This document shows positions 13,464 through 25,600 of a stretch of 64,000 bases of DNA, piece by piece. The notes below the pieces were generated by a model. That model had not been told where the DNA came from. It worked only from the letters and a program-made list of their open reading frames with translations, and ran no database searches. Each line of letters opens with the position of its first letter. Position 1 is the stretch's first letter. This DNA comes from Cydia pomonella (Eukaryota; Arthropoda; Insecta; Lepidoptera; Tortricidae): contig NC_084711.1 of NCBI RefSeq assembly GCF_033807575.1, positions 4,898,001-4,962,000 on the forward strand. Reading direction: 5' to 3'. The position numbers were made by a program, and so were the translations under genes.

Positions 13464-13519
13464 GCGGCGGGCACCACGGCGCCACGGGCGGCGTGGCGGG
13501 CCGCGCCTCGCACGGCGAC
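13464..13519 (-). repeat. Duplicated fragment of TRIM37 last exon
   Basis: 56 bp identical to 13627-13682 inside TRIM37 exon 17, in the same orientation and 163 bp apart. The following bases are also recognisably related (GGAAGATGTC versus GGAGGATGTC) but shortened. The copy lies after the stop codon and so is noncoding in the main transcript. Confidence 0.85.
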
Positions 13520-13600
13520 AGTATTTAGGAAGATGTCAGAGATATCAAGGTAATGAGCGACATGTCAGTGTTGGTACTCGCGGCCGCGGCGGCGCCGCCG

Positions 13601-16600
13601 TCACTCGGCGTCGGCGTCCTTGTGCGGCGGCGGGCACCACGGCGCCACGGGCGGCGTGGCGGGCCGCGCCTCGCACGGCGACGAGATGGACAGGCTGTTC
13701 AGGAGGATGTCGAAGATTGTGTCCTGGAAACGAAATAAATAATTGTAGATAACAAGACATTTTATCCAAAGCAGCAAATATCCTTTTGACCGCCAAAGTC
13801 GTCCTTCGTGCATTTCAACAAGGTTCACGATGACGGACCGCACACGATGGGCGTGGCGTTCAAAGAAAATCGAAAATTAGTTGCGAGTCGAATAACTTTG
13901 AACAGCGCATTGTAGTTGGCATGGTGGATGGAGGACGGGGTAGTGCACATCCACCGACCCGCTGCGTAGACATTGTAAAGAAGGCCTGCCAGGGCTTATT
14001 ATTAGAAACGCAGAAAATCGTACAAAATGTGTGCACAAAACAACGAACTCATGCGGTCGCGGCCCCCAGTCATGAAAATACGAGAAAGAAAAAGGTCGAG
14101 CATAAAATGGGTATTTTTGGTAGACTTTATTTTTATTAGTGATTGCGAAGAAAGTATACATGAATATTACATGCGTATGTTATAGCAAAGAGAGTTTGAA
14201 AAAAAGGTGTATTATCAAAGAAAACATTGTAGCGACGTAAATTTACTACCATCTTTCAACACATAATTAAAACTTTTAGAACGCCATTTGACTTTGATCC
14301 TTATTCTTTCATGGATATGTGTTCAATTTGTTAGATCTATATATTAAGATGGCGCCACTTTTTGATATTTAACAAATTTAACTCATATCCGTAAAAGAAT
14401 AAGGATAAAAGTCAAATGGCGTTCTAAAAGTTTTAATTATGTGTCGAAAGATGGCAGCAAAATTACGTCGCTACATTGACAATACACCTCTATTACATAG
14501 TTAAGATTATAAAGTTTTGGACTCGATTGTCAAGTCAATATAGGTACCGTATACGTAGATGGGTGGGTATAGGTTGTTTGGTCAACGTATTAATATAGGT
14601 TTTCATAGATGAGTTTACACTAGAGCATAAAAAAAATCATTTTAAGCAAGCTACAGACTACTAGCGAAAGTACTCACATTGTAGTCGAGCATGGAGTCGA
14701 CGTTAGTGACTATTTCCGTGGGCGAGCCGACGCACGGCCAGCTGTAGTCGCTGCTCGCGGGCGACGGCTGCGCGCGCTCGGGCGTGCCCGGCGGGCTCAG
14801 GAAACATCCCACCGCTCCTGCAGTAGAACACAATATAACTAAACAATCAGCCGCGCTAAAACTATATAATGTTTGCCAGCCGGCGATCAAAAAATGTAAG
14901 CGCTCGGTTCATCGATGCGGGCGTAGAAGTGGGAGCTTAGTTACGCTTCGTTGACGTGTCTGAGATGGGTTCCGTCCATTTGGCATAACTTCCGTGACCC
15001 GAAACTCATCTGGCATAACCTATTTGGCAAAACTGTTTTTCGACGAATATTAAAATTAAAGCGTCGGTTTGTAATGGGAAATAATTAAATGATAAGCCGT
15101 TTTTAAAACTGATTTGCGAAGAAGGAGCGGGGCATACTGATACAGGTTTCATTCACACAAAAGGAAGTCCCAACCACTGATGGCAATTTGTAAACAATGC
15201 TTGATAAGGAAATAAACAATATTCCATTTATTCATTTTTCATGCCCGTTAAATCAAAAGGTCACCAAAATGTCAAGGTCATCTAAAACTGAATCAAAGCA
15301 CCCTACTATCCACGTGGTCTTGTCTGTCCTACCCCTAGAGAGCAATTGCGAAAACGGAGGCGCGGAGGGAGGGCAGCCCTCCGGACAGAGCGCGGGAACG
15401 AGCGAGGCGAGCGGCTGAGGCTGCGAGCCGAAGGCCATCAGCAAGCCGAAGCTGCGGAGCCGAGTGTAGTGACCGTGCTCCGTCACGCGAGGGCGGAAGG
15501 GCTGCCCACATCCAACAGCTTTATGTAGTCGTGAATTTCGAAACATTCGGCAAATTTATTTCTGCCAAAAAAGTTATTATGCAGAATAGAATTATTACAA
15601 AAAAAAATATGCCAACAAAAAAAATAGGGGAACCGTCCGAGATGGGTATGTGTAACTTTTTGCTAGTATTACCGCAAGTCGGCCTGGAGTCAGCGACGCG
15701 CCGCAGCTGGCCGGGCGAGCTGGGCGGGCGCGGCGGGCGGCGGGCGCGCGGGCGGGCGGCGGCGGAGGGGGAGGGGGCGGGGCCGACGGGGGCGGAGGGG
15801 GCGGGGCCGGCGCCGCGCGCGCCCGCCCAGTGCCGCTTCGTCGACGTGTCCGACGTGGGGACGGGGTCCGTGAACTCGGACGTGGATTTCGGACCTGAAA
15901 AAGGAATCATTTTACAATCGGCCAATCGCATACGTTTCAAAAAATGTGCTCATATATTTTCTTGGATTTCGTGCACTCGTGAACTCAACATACGACTAAG
16001 TGTTTCCCATATAGGCGTGTTGAGGCTTTGAAACTATATGAAAATTCGCTATGTTACAAAACGACTGATAGAACGTTACATATTTACCCCCTTATTCATA
16101 AACGTGTACTAAAGTTACGATGCCGCTAATAATCGTCTGTCCCTTTCCGACGTATTGGTATGATGGAAAGGGACAAACGATTATTAGCGGCATCGTAACT
16201 TTAGTACACGTTTATGAATAAGGGGGTTAGTCTTATATTATAGACGATAGTTTCCCGGTCAGGCTGCTGCTTTAAATTTTAGCGAGATGAAATTCACTTA
16301 TTTTTTTCGCAAAATTCTACTCATTTACGTTGTCCGTATAACATGTCCAAGTAATAATACACAACTCACTATGTTTAGACTTGGTCAGGCCGTTCATCCG
16401 CATCAGGTTGAGGAGCAGCATGTCCGTGGCCTGGTCGTCGTGGCGCGCCTCGGGCACGCCGTGCACGGCGCACAGGAGTCTGCTGATTATTTCGGAGCTG
16501 GCGGCCGTCGGGAGCGCGCAGGCGCCTTCGATATCGTTCTCACCTGTACGAATACGACGAATGAGTATATGACGGGCACAAAAACCAGAATTTTAATAAC

Positions 16601-19600
16601 GTTGTTTTAGTAGGGTTGAAAAATATAGATATTATTTTGACAGAAAGAATCCTGCAGAGAACAGATGTAGGTATACAACCATTTAGCAAAATTTTCTATC
16701 GGTTTATTTTCCTCGGTTCTAAAATAAATTGCATATACAAGTAAAAATAATGTTATTTTAATAAGAATATTGTAAAAGCCTAACTTAACAAACGAAATAA
16801 ATAAAGGATATAATCGTTATGGTATAAGTGCAGTCACTTATAATAATATGTTACATTACGAAGGCCACAAAAATATCTGACACAGTCTTATTTGTAGCGC
16901 AATAAGAGTCAGACATCAGTTACAAGTGACTGTACATAACAGTATGAAATAAATTAGAAACCATTGAATAATACTCACTAGCAATGTAGGTACCTACTTT
17001 AAGCATAGCAAGTAAAATAAAACTAGCATGTTATTAATATCGTATTTATAAGATTAACGGTATTTTTCACCACTTGGAAATAACAACTAATTATTTACTA
17101 TCCAACACATACCATCAAATATATTTAAGAGGACAGAGTAGCTTTGCGATCCTAGCGAAATAACGGTACTTTTTCTATGAAATTCCATTTCGGGAGAAAA
17201 CGTTTTCCACCAACTAAATCTCAACAAATCACTTTGAATTTGATGTCGATCGCTTCAGCATAATATTTTTTAGGTTTATAGGTTTAATTTTTTTTAACAA
17301 AATAAAAAATTGTGTCGCAAACTTGGAAAAAAGGAAACCTATGAACCTAGTTTATCATTGTGTCAATATCATGGAAAATGGAAAATATTTAGAAGTGGAA
17401 AAACGTTTACTCTTTTTTTATGGACGACCACGTCTTCTTAATTCTATGGCTTAGTCGGATAGTCTGATATATTTGTTGGGATTCTTCATCAAACATAATA
17501 ATCAACTTAAACAGTATTATACCCCTCACATTTCATTTTTATATGGAGTAGCGGTGATGTAAAATGTTTGCAGTCATTTTTTGGAAATTTGGCATACTAA
17601 TTTATTTAGATATGTAACAGTTTAGTAAAAAAATACAGTAAAAACAATTCTTCAATTATATTTTTAATTGAAACTTGGAGGACCATCTTTCGTTTCTAAT
17701 ATACTTAAGCAATGATAAATGCTTGTAAATATTTCACCTTTGCCATGTACTTTGTACAACCAAGGGTTTAAAATAGTTCGACATTCATCAGCGCGAGAGC
17801 ATACTAGGGGTAACGGAAATTAGAGCATTTAATAGCGTCCTCAGAGGATTTTTTTTAAAAACATCGCTTAGGAGGTGTTTACCATTAAATATACCTCTTT
17901 AATACAATAAGCCGTTAGAAACTAGCATTTAAAATTCTTTAACAGAAATTATTCAATACTTTGTTTTTTAACTAAAATAATTTAACTTTCTAATAAGTTA
18001 CCGAAATTAAAAATCATATAATATAACACAGTGACCTCCTCGTTACCTGTGCTTCATAAAACAATTGTTAAATCGATTTTAGATGTTAGAATAGTATAAT
18101 CAGTTTTGCAATTGCCAGATAATATTGATCGGACTATAATTGTTAACGCCTATTTAAACGTGTATTTCTGTGGCATTACACGTTTACCAAACCTCTGCAT
18201 GCCAATAAAAATAATTTATCTCGCTAGTCGCCTCGCCATTCGACCGCATATTAAGTCCAGGGCATAGCTGTAGCTTTCTACTGACCATTCAGCGCGATAA
18301 ATAAGCCGATTATATAAAACTATCGGTCTCTACGCAAATGTATTTTTTTCTCCGCTGAGGCTTGGCAATCTTGTAGCTTCGAGATGTCATTATTTAACCC
18401 CTCAACTCCAGCACTTCCAAATATAAGACCTCTAACTCCCAGGCGTTTCTGACTTTTCATACATCGCTAATAATATTTCAACAGCGAAATTGCCTCGTTC
18501 TGTCAAGAAACAACGTTTTCGGGCTTAAAATGCTGAAACAATTTAGATTAGATAAAGTAGGTAGTTTGAGTCCAGGGAAAGGAAATAGGATAGTTTTTAT
18601 CCCGGAAATCATTCTTCAAAGAGGTGGAAACGAGGATTGACGCAGACAAAGTCGCGGGTAGAAGGCAGATTACTCTGAATTCACGTGTCTCCCATTGTCA
18701 CGATATCGGACGGTGACGGTGGGAATCTGCCTTGGTAGCGTCTATCGGCGTGATTTAGCGACGGTGGGAGTCTCGAGGTCCAGGTGTGTATTGGTCTATT
18801 GGTCCTGCTGCGGGCGCTGGCGGCGCGCAGAGTAGGGCTGCGCGCGGCGGCGGTGGCGGTAGGCGCAGTACACGCGGCGCGGCTGCTCCGCGCACCAGCT
18901 GCACGACGTGCCCGTGCCCGACGACGCGTCTGGGAGGGGAGGGGAGGAAGGAAGGTTAGGATTAAGGACGCGACGACTATGATTCCCCCGGTTACTCCCC
19001 TCCGCGCTCCGTGTATGCCAGACTACTAGTTTAGGTATAGTCTCGCGAAACAAATATCTAATTGTCTAGTAGCGAGGCGCTTTCTTTGAGACCGTTTCTC
19101 TATACAAACGTAGTCCCTATTTTCCTCTTTGGGTGGACATTATATAAAATATTATTATGCAGTTTCATTCGATTTTTTTACTTATCATAAAAGGTAGAAG
19201 CTTTTAAAAATTTTGGAGGAATTTGTTTTCTCTCCTAACTCTTATAATAATCAAAGAGGTTAGTATATAATAAAAGTGAAGTAAAAAAAAAAAACTATAA
19301 ATCCGAATAAAAAACTAATTAAATTATTAAGAACCTCTGTTTTTTCTATTCTAATAAATACCATAAAAAGCTATTTTTAATGGAGATAATATTTGGTTTT
19401 CTTATTATTAATTCATTACTTCTGTAGGAGTTCTTCTTTGTTTTATCTGAGCGAGATGAGTCTAGATACCAAATACAAAATAGCCCCACCAGGTTACCCG
19501 AATGGCCTTGGGGCCATGAGCTGAACGGATACATATTCGTAATAAAGTTTAGTTTTTTTTACAGAAAATTACCTTTCTAAAAGGGCAAACTGTACTCTGA

Positions 19601-22600
19601 TTGACGCCTGGATTTACAACTATGATAGCCCGTTCAATATTACCTGGCATATTTCGGCTTATATTTAAACAAAGTAATAATAAATAAAATAAATCTGATT
19701 AATAAAGCCTATCGTAATCGTATTCGTGGAACGACTCTAAAACTTATAGTGGAGCATACGCGATGAGCGAAGCGAAGTGAGGAACCGGGAGATTCATTTA
19801 AGTTATTGTTGCTCTGTGGCTATAGATCGGAAAAGGATGAGGGTTTTATAACCTCCGGATTACAAAGGGGAAGGTTCAGAATAAGGGCTAAAATACACAT
19901 AATCTCTTCTTAAAGGTGCATCCATCAACCCCGCAGTTTAGTGAAGTAACACTGTGCAACACGGTAACATTTGGTAACATACGTCAGAAAAAGGCGTTAC
20001 TCCACAAAAAGGCGGAGTGGAACAGAATCATACCTGAAATGAACTGATGACGCGTTAAAATACTCTTAAAGCTATTCTTACCCGACATGGTTTCTTCGTC
20101 GACGTCGTTCTCCTCGTTGGAGTTGTCGTCTGCGTGACATGGATTGTTTTCATCCGTGAACACTTCCAGTTCGCTGAACATCAGGTCCTATGGAAAATAT
20201 ATGCAGAATTATAAGTTAAAGCGCTTTTCCAGTAATCTAATCCCCATCGACTCACCATCAAGGTTTTCGCATCAACCGGCTTATGAAATTTTGCGTGAAA
20301 AGAACAAGAACATTTTAAAAATGTGTACTTATTTTGATGTTTGTAGGGTAAATGATAGCTACTCGGTATATAAGTCAGGAATTAAAATCAGGAGCAACTC
20401 CATCGAAATGTAGACTTTAATGAACTTGCTTTAGACGAAAGCTGCTCACCGTCCCGCTGCCCGCAGGCGGTGAGCCCGCGGTCTAATATCGAGAGAATCA
20501 CAATGTGTTTGTATTACGCTAGGATACTAGCATTCAAAAGAAAGGGACGAGTATAATTTTCCTGGTTCTTACTGACTGAGAATTTGTGTTTGTGTTTGCT
20601 ATAGCACTAAAGTAAAGAAGATTCTATTGGTAAACGTGTGTAGCGCTGTCTAGGAGGGAGGCCGAGTACACTATATGCACTTGTGGTACTGACCCCCGCG
20701 TCGCTGCTGGACTCGGAGGCGAGCGGCGGCGCGGGCGGCTCGCGCGGCTCGGGCGCCGGCTCCGGGCCCGCGCCCGCGTTCAGCTCGGGCGACGACATCG
20801 ACGCGCACAGCGCCGCTTCCGTGTGCGGGGCTTCCGACACCGGCACTGAGGCCACTGCTGTGACAAAACGTAAGTTAGCTCTTTGAACGCCACGCTTATC
20901 GTGTTCGGCGCGTCATCGTGAACTTCAGAATCACACTGGCTGAAACTGTCTACTCTTATAGCCCAATATCAACCTTCATCACACACCCGTCACTTGACGT
21001 CTCTGGCGGTCAAACTGTTACTAGAGCTATCCTTCTATTTACAATATTATTTAGTTTTACCTGTCCCGCATGTAATCGAACCTTACGAGGTAAATTAGAC
21101 GCACTTTCCAAAACTTCACATATTTACTAATCCAATCTGTTTTTAAACACAATAACCGAGGGAGCAGTCCCAACACTATCCGGTGAACGGTTCCAAGCCG
21201 CCACGACACGATTGGACAAAGTATGATATGCAGGTTTAGTAGTAGTGGGAGTGACTGGGTCAGGCGGTTGTAAAACATTATCGCTCGTGGTTACTGTCAG
21301 GATGTAAGTGAGTGGGCTACTCACTAGCGAGGTCCCCCTTGCTGGGCGGGTGCGGGTGCGCGTGCGGGTGCGGGTGCGCGTGCGGGTGAGGGTGCTGGCG
21401 CGGCAGCCGGCTGGGCACGCGCTCGGGCGCGCGCGGCGGCGCGGCGGCGCTCAGCAGCGTGTGCAGGCTCACCAGCGCCATGCTGTCCGCGCCGCCCCCG
21501 CCGCCGCCGCCGCCGCCGCCGCTGCAGCCCAGGGAGTTCGCCGACCTGGACCAACAAACACTCGGCACCTATTATAAATAAACCTGAACGCTTCCTCAGA
21601 AGACCTTCCCTAATTTTTTATGAATAATTACTGACATTCAATTATGACAAAAAAAAAGAGGACAGATACTAAGAAATGTAATAGATTGTCGGACACGTCG
21701 TAGTTGCAGGCCTCTCCCAATAATACCAGCATCGGGGATCCTAATAAATACATAAATTTTCACTTCTCATGCTCGTCAAAATAACATTGTGGTTTATAAA
21801 ATCACCTATAATGACCCTTATTGGCTTAGCAATAAAATACTATTTCTACCATACAAACTGCCACTGCTGCAGCTGATGGCCGGCGCGCCCCCGACCGGCC
21901 CGAGTATGATTTTTTAGTCTTGAATATTTATTCGACGTAGTACGGTAAAATAAACTATAGGACATTGTAAGAGGGGACGGAAAACCGCTGAAAGATTGAC
22001 AAGTGAGTTTGAGGGCCGACACGTTAGTTACGTTAGTTAGTTAATTAATTAGTTAATAATACGAGTCCATCTTAAGCGTATACGGCGGAGGATTACATAG
22101 TGCTTTTCACGACTACTGCGAGGAAATAAGAAAATATTTGCATAACTTTAATAGAATAAATATATATACTATTGGCGTGAAGACAATTGTTGAAAGAAAG
22201 GATGTATTTTTGTCAGGAACATTTATATTTTCTTCACTAGAAGAACTCATTTTTATAGCGTAGATACGTGTTTCTTGTATTTTTTAATCAAACACAATTT
22301 ACACTATCCAATTCAGTAAGTATTTTCCAATCCCGCCTTTTTTACTTTTTTATCACTTTTAAGAGGCGTTTTTCTGTTGTTTGCTTCAAACCAACTCTAA
22401 GCTTAGAAGCGTTTTTGCTAAAAAACCACAAACAGCTACAAAAGTAAAAACGCCTTAATTTTGACGTTTCTTTTTTTATACGAGTAAATAAATAACCTAA
22501 TTTTATTTTTGAAGAAAAAACTTGCGCCAAATAAAAAGACCTTTTACTTGTACCAATGACAGATGATGATAACAATGATCACCAATGACAGATGGTGATA

Positions 22601-25600
22601 ACAATGATCACCACTGACAGATGGTGATAACAATGATCACCAATGACAGATGGTGATAACAATGAAACATTGTAGTAGTGGTGGTTCAGGTGCTACAGCA
22701 GGTTTTACATCATATTGCCACATTTCCGAACAGTGGCGTGAAAAAGATATTGGATATTTCTGTATATTTTCCTCGCAATTTAAGTGAAGGGCGGAGTATA
22801 TAACTCGGGCATAAATGCCCCATTTTATCCTCAAACTATATCGGGCCTCGCTTTCGCTCGGGCCGAAAAATTGTCGCGCGATTGGGTCGCTTTATGCCTT
22901 TAGTTGTATGATTTACTATTAGACCCCATGTTGTATTTTATATCGTACAATACCTGGAAGTGGACGGCAAGTTGACGGGCAGACGGCGGTCGCCGTAGTC
23001 GCCGTAACCGCACGCGCCGGCGGACTGGACGTCGTTGTTACGGGACTCTTCGAACAGCACCGGTGTCAGGGATCCTGATAATAGGACATTACTACAGAAG
23101 CCGGGAAAGGGTTGCCGGCCGAGTACATATAGACAGGATAGGATAGTTATCGAGGCCGGCAACCCCTTTTCACGCCGAGGTATGTAGTGCTTTTCTCAAA
23201 CATGCAATAAATTAAATAAATAAACTACAATAAATCAAAGATTTATTCCTAAAAAAACTAAAAGTAAACTAGACAAAAGATAACACGTATATTACTATTT
23301 ATTTCATTATATTTCTAACTTGGATTGAATAGAAAACAGATATAGTTCGTGTTATCTACGATGACGCGCAAATTTGTCAAATAGTAGAGCGTCGCTGACG
23401 GCGTTGCCGTCGACGGGCTTGTTCTGCGCCGGGTTGTCGTTGTGGGTAGCCTAGGCAGTTGGAGCCGCGGTCGTCGGAAGCTTGTTGTCAACAAACCTGG
23501 ACTCATAAGCCGCTGGCCACTGACAGTTGCGTGCGGCGAGTATTTCCACTGTCCAGCGAATAGTAGAGCGTCGCTGACGGCGTTGCCGTCGACGGGCTTG
23601 TTCTGCGCCGGGTTGTCGTTGTGGGTAGCCTAGGCAGTTGGAGCCGCGGTCGTCGGAAGCTTGTTGTCAACAAACCTGGACTCATAAGCCGCTGGCCACT
23701 GACAGTTGCGTGCGGCGAGTATTTCCACTGTCCAGCGAATAGTAGAGCGTCGCTGACGGCGTTGCCGTCGACGGGCTTGTTCTGTGCCGGGTTGTCGGTG
23801 TGGGTAGCCTAGGCAGTTGGAGCCGCGGTCGTCGGAAGCTTGTTGTCAACAAACCTGGACTCATAAGCCGCTGGCCACTGACAGTTGCGTGCGGCGAGTA
23901 TTTCCACTGTCCAGCGAATAGTAGAGCGTCGCTGACGGCGTTGCCGTCGACGGGCTTGTTCTGCGCCGGGTTGTCGGTGTCGGAGGCCTGCGCCGCTGGA
24001 GTAGCGGTTGTTGGAGCGCGGGTCGCCGCCATTGAGTTGCGGGACATTTCGAGTGACAGACGCTGGAAGGAAAACAATTGGTAAACATTGGAATGTAGAA
24101 CACTTCATAACGCGTTTGTCTTCTTTCGTGTTAAGGTTTCTTAGACAATGAATCCTTGGGAAGCAGCGGAAGGTCTTGATGCCAGTTGACGTAATATGCT
24201 GTGTCATGTTCTATTAAAATACTGCTTCTTCCCATAAAATCTGACGCTGTACAACTTGTACGACCTTTGTCTTACAATCCTTGTATTTTCTCGAACATCG
24301 ATATAATAAAATGGATTATTAAATCCGCCCTTAAATTGACATAAATCAGCGCTTAACAGTAATGAATGAATTGTTCTGTTTAGGAAAAAATGCGACAGAA
24401 GGGTCATGTTTTAGACGTTGTCGCATTAAGAGTAAGATTTTAATTATCAAGCTGCACTGTGTAAAGATTCACACCTCGTAGTTGTAATGAAACTAACCTC
24501 TTTGAGATCGTTAATTTGTAGGATGTGCTGGCTGCGCATGTTGATGAGCTGGTTGATGTACCACTGCTGGTCGCGGCAACGTTGGTAGAACGTCGGCGGC
24601 CGCACTTGGAACCTGTCCAATATAGTCTTGTATACAGATGTACAGTCAGCATCAAAAGTAGCGGATGAAATTACGCGCCAATAGTATCTGATATTCCGGA
24701 TAACTTTTTCAAATACAGAAAAATTTCTAGAATTCGCGTTCAAAAGTATATATTTTACAATCTTTGTTGTTGTATATTAAACACATCACTTTTTGTTAAG
24801 CTTTTACAGAATGGTAGATACTTATGAAGCGTTATTTGATCCGCTACTTTTGATGCGGACTGTACAAGTTGCAAAAAGTAAAAAGTTGGGAAAGTTCATA
24901 GAAACTTTGCAAAATTTCTCATGAGTTTGGGGGAAGTTCCCATTTTGAAAAGTTTGCCAATCAAAATGTTGTGATATATCTAAAATCTTTCTAATTGGAT
25001 TTTTATATAGAGGTTATATTACCGCGTCATCTTGTACCAACTTTTCTTCCACTTATTCAAAGAGGGACCAATCGCATACGTTTTGAGGGACACTTTGCCT
25101 ATATATGTAATTATGTATAATGGATAAGACTGAGGTATGTCAGTATGAGGGCATTAGGGTTGAGATACCCCTCTCTAGCCAGCAGATCTTATCGGAACAA
25201 CCGGTTGTAGCCCCAACTCTCACCAACCTCGAAATCGGACAACTCGCATGCAACGTTTTTCGATAAGATACTACAGTAATTCGTAACACATACCTCAGAA
25301 TAAGGGTATCGGTGTCGGGGTTAAGGTATCCTTCACTAGCTAGTAGGTCCAGTCGGAAGAACCGGTTGTAGCCCCAGCACTCGCCGACCTCGAAGTCGGA
25401 CGCGAACTCGCGGACGATGTTCTTGGACGGGTCGCGGGAGACTTGGTGGAGCATCTCCACTCGGTACTCGTATCTACGAACAAATAAATAAAATATTCAT
25501 GGCCCCCGAATTTTTTTTAAACATGGATTGGTAACGCCAGAATCGAGTCGTAGGTACTAATAATGTAAGGTGATACCGCACGGAGGTCTCCGGCGGGCCA

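Larger units (their letters stand above)
8511..13600. other. Convergent intergenic spacer and TRIM37 3' flank
   Basis: AT-rich DNA between the RhoGAP19D and TRIM37 3' ends. It holds three copies of the A-type MITE (9261, 9528, 11867), one C-type MITE (12563) and a partial duplicate of the TRIM37 last exon (13464-13519). The ORFs of 86 and 76 codons at 10702 and 12333 lack domain-like composition. I see no gene. Confidence 0.6.
16544..20081 (-). other. TRIM37 intron 13
   Basis: A 3.5-kb AT-rich intron between exons 13 and 14. It contains a small inverted repeat around 16830-16935 (CAGTCACTTATAA / TTACAAGTGACTG), an interspersed repeat piece at 18546-18662 and the GC-rich candidate exon at 18796-18929. 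The rest shows nothing recognisable. Confidence 0.5.

Noticed and set aside
22558..22666. Regularly spaced 29-bp repeats, superficially CRISPR-like
   Set aside because: The repeats are contiguous with no unique spacers, in an intron of a eukaryotic gene; an ordinary minisatellite.
23315..24103. Several overlapping minus-strand ORFs beginning MSPGLLTTSFRR
   Set aside because: Produced by the 179-bp array shifting frame at each copy; only the exon 9 frame from 24062 to 23855 joins in phase with neighbouring exons.
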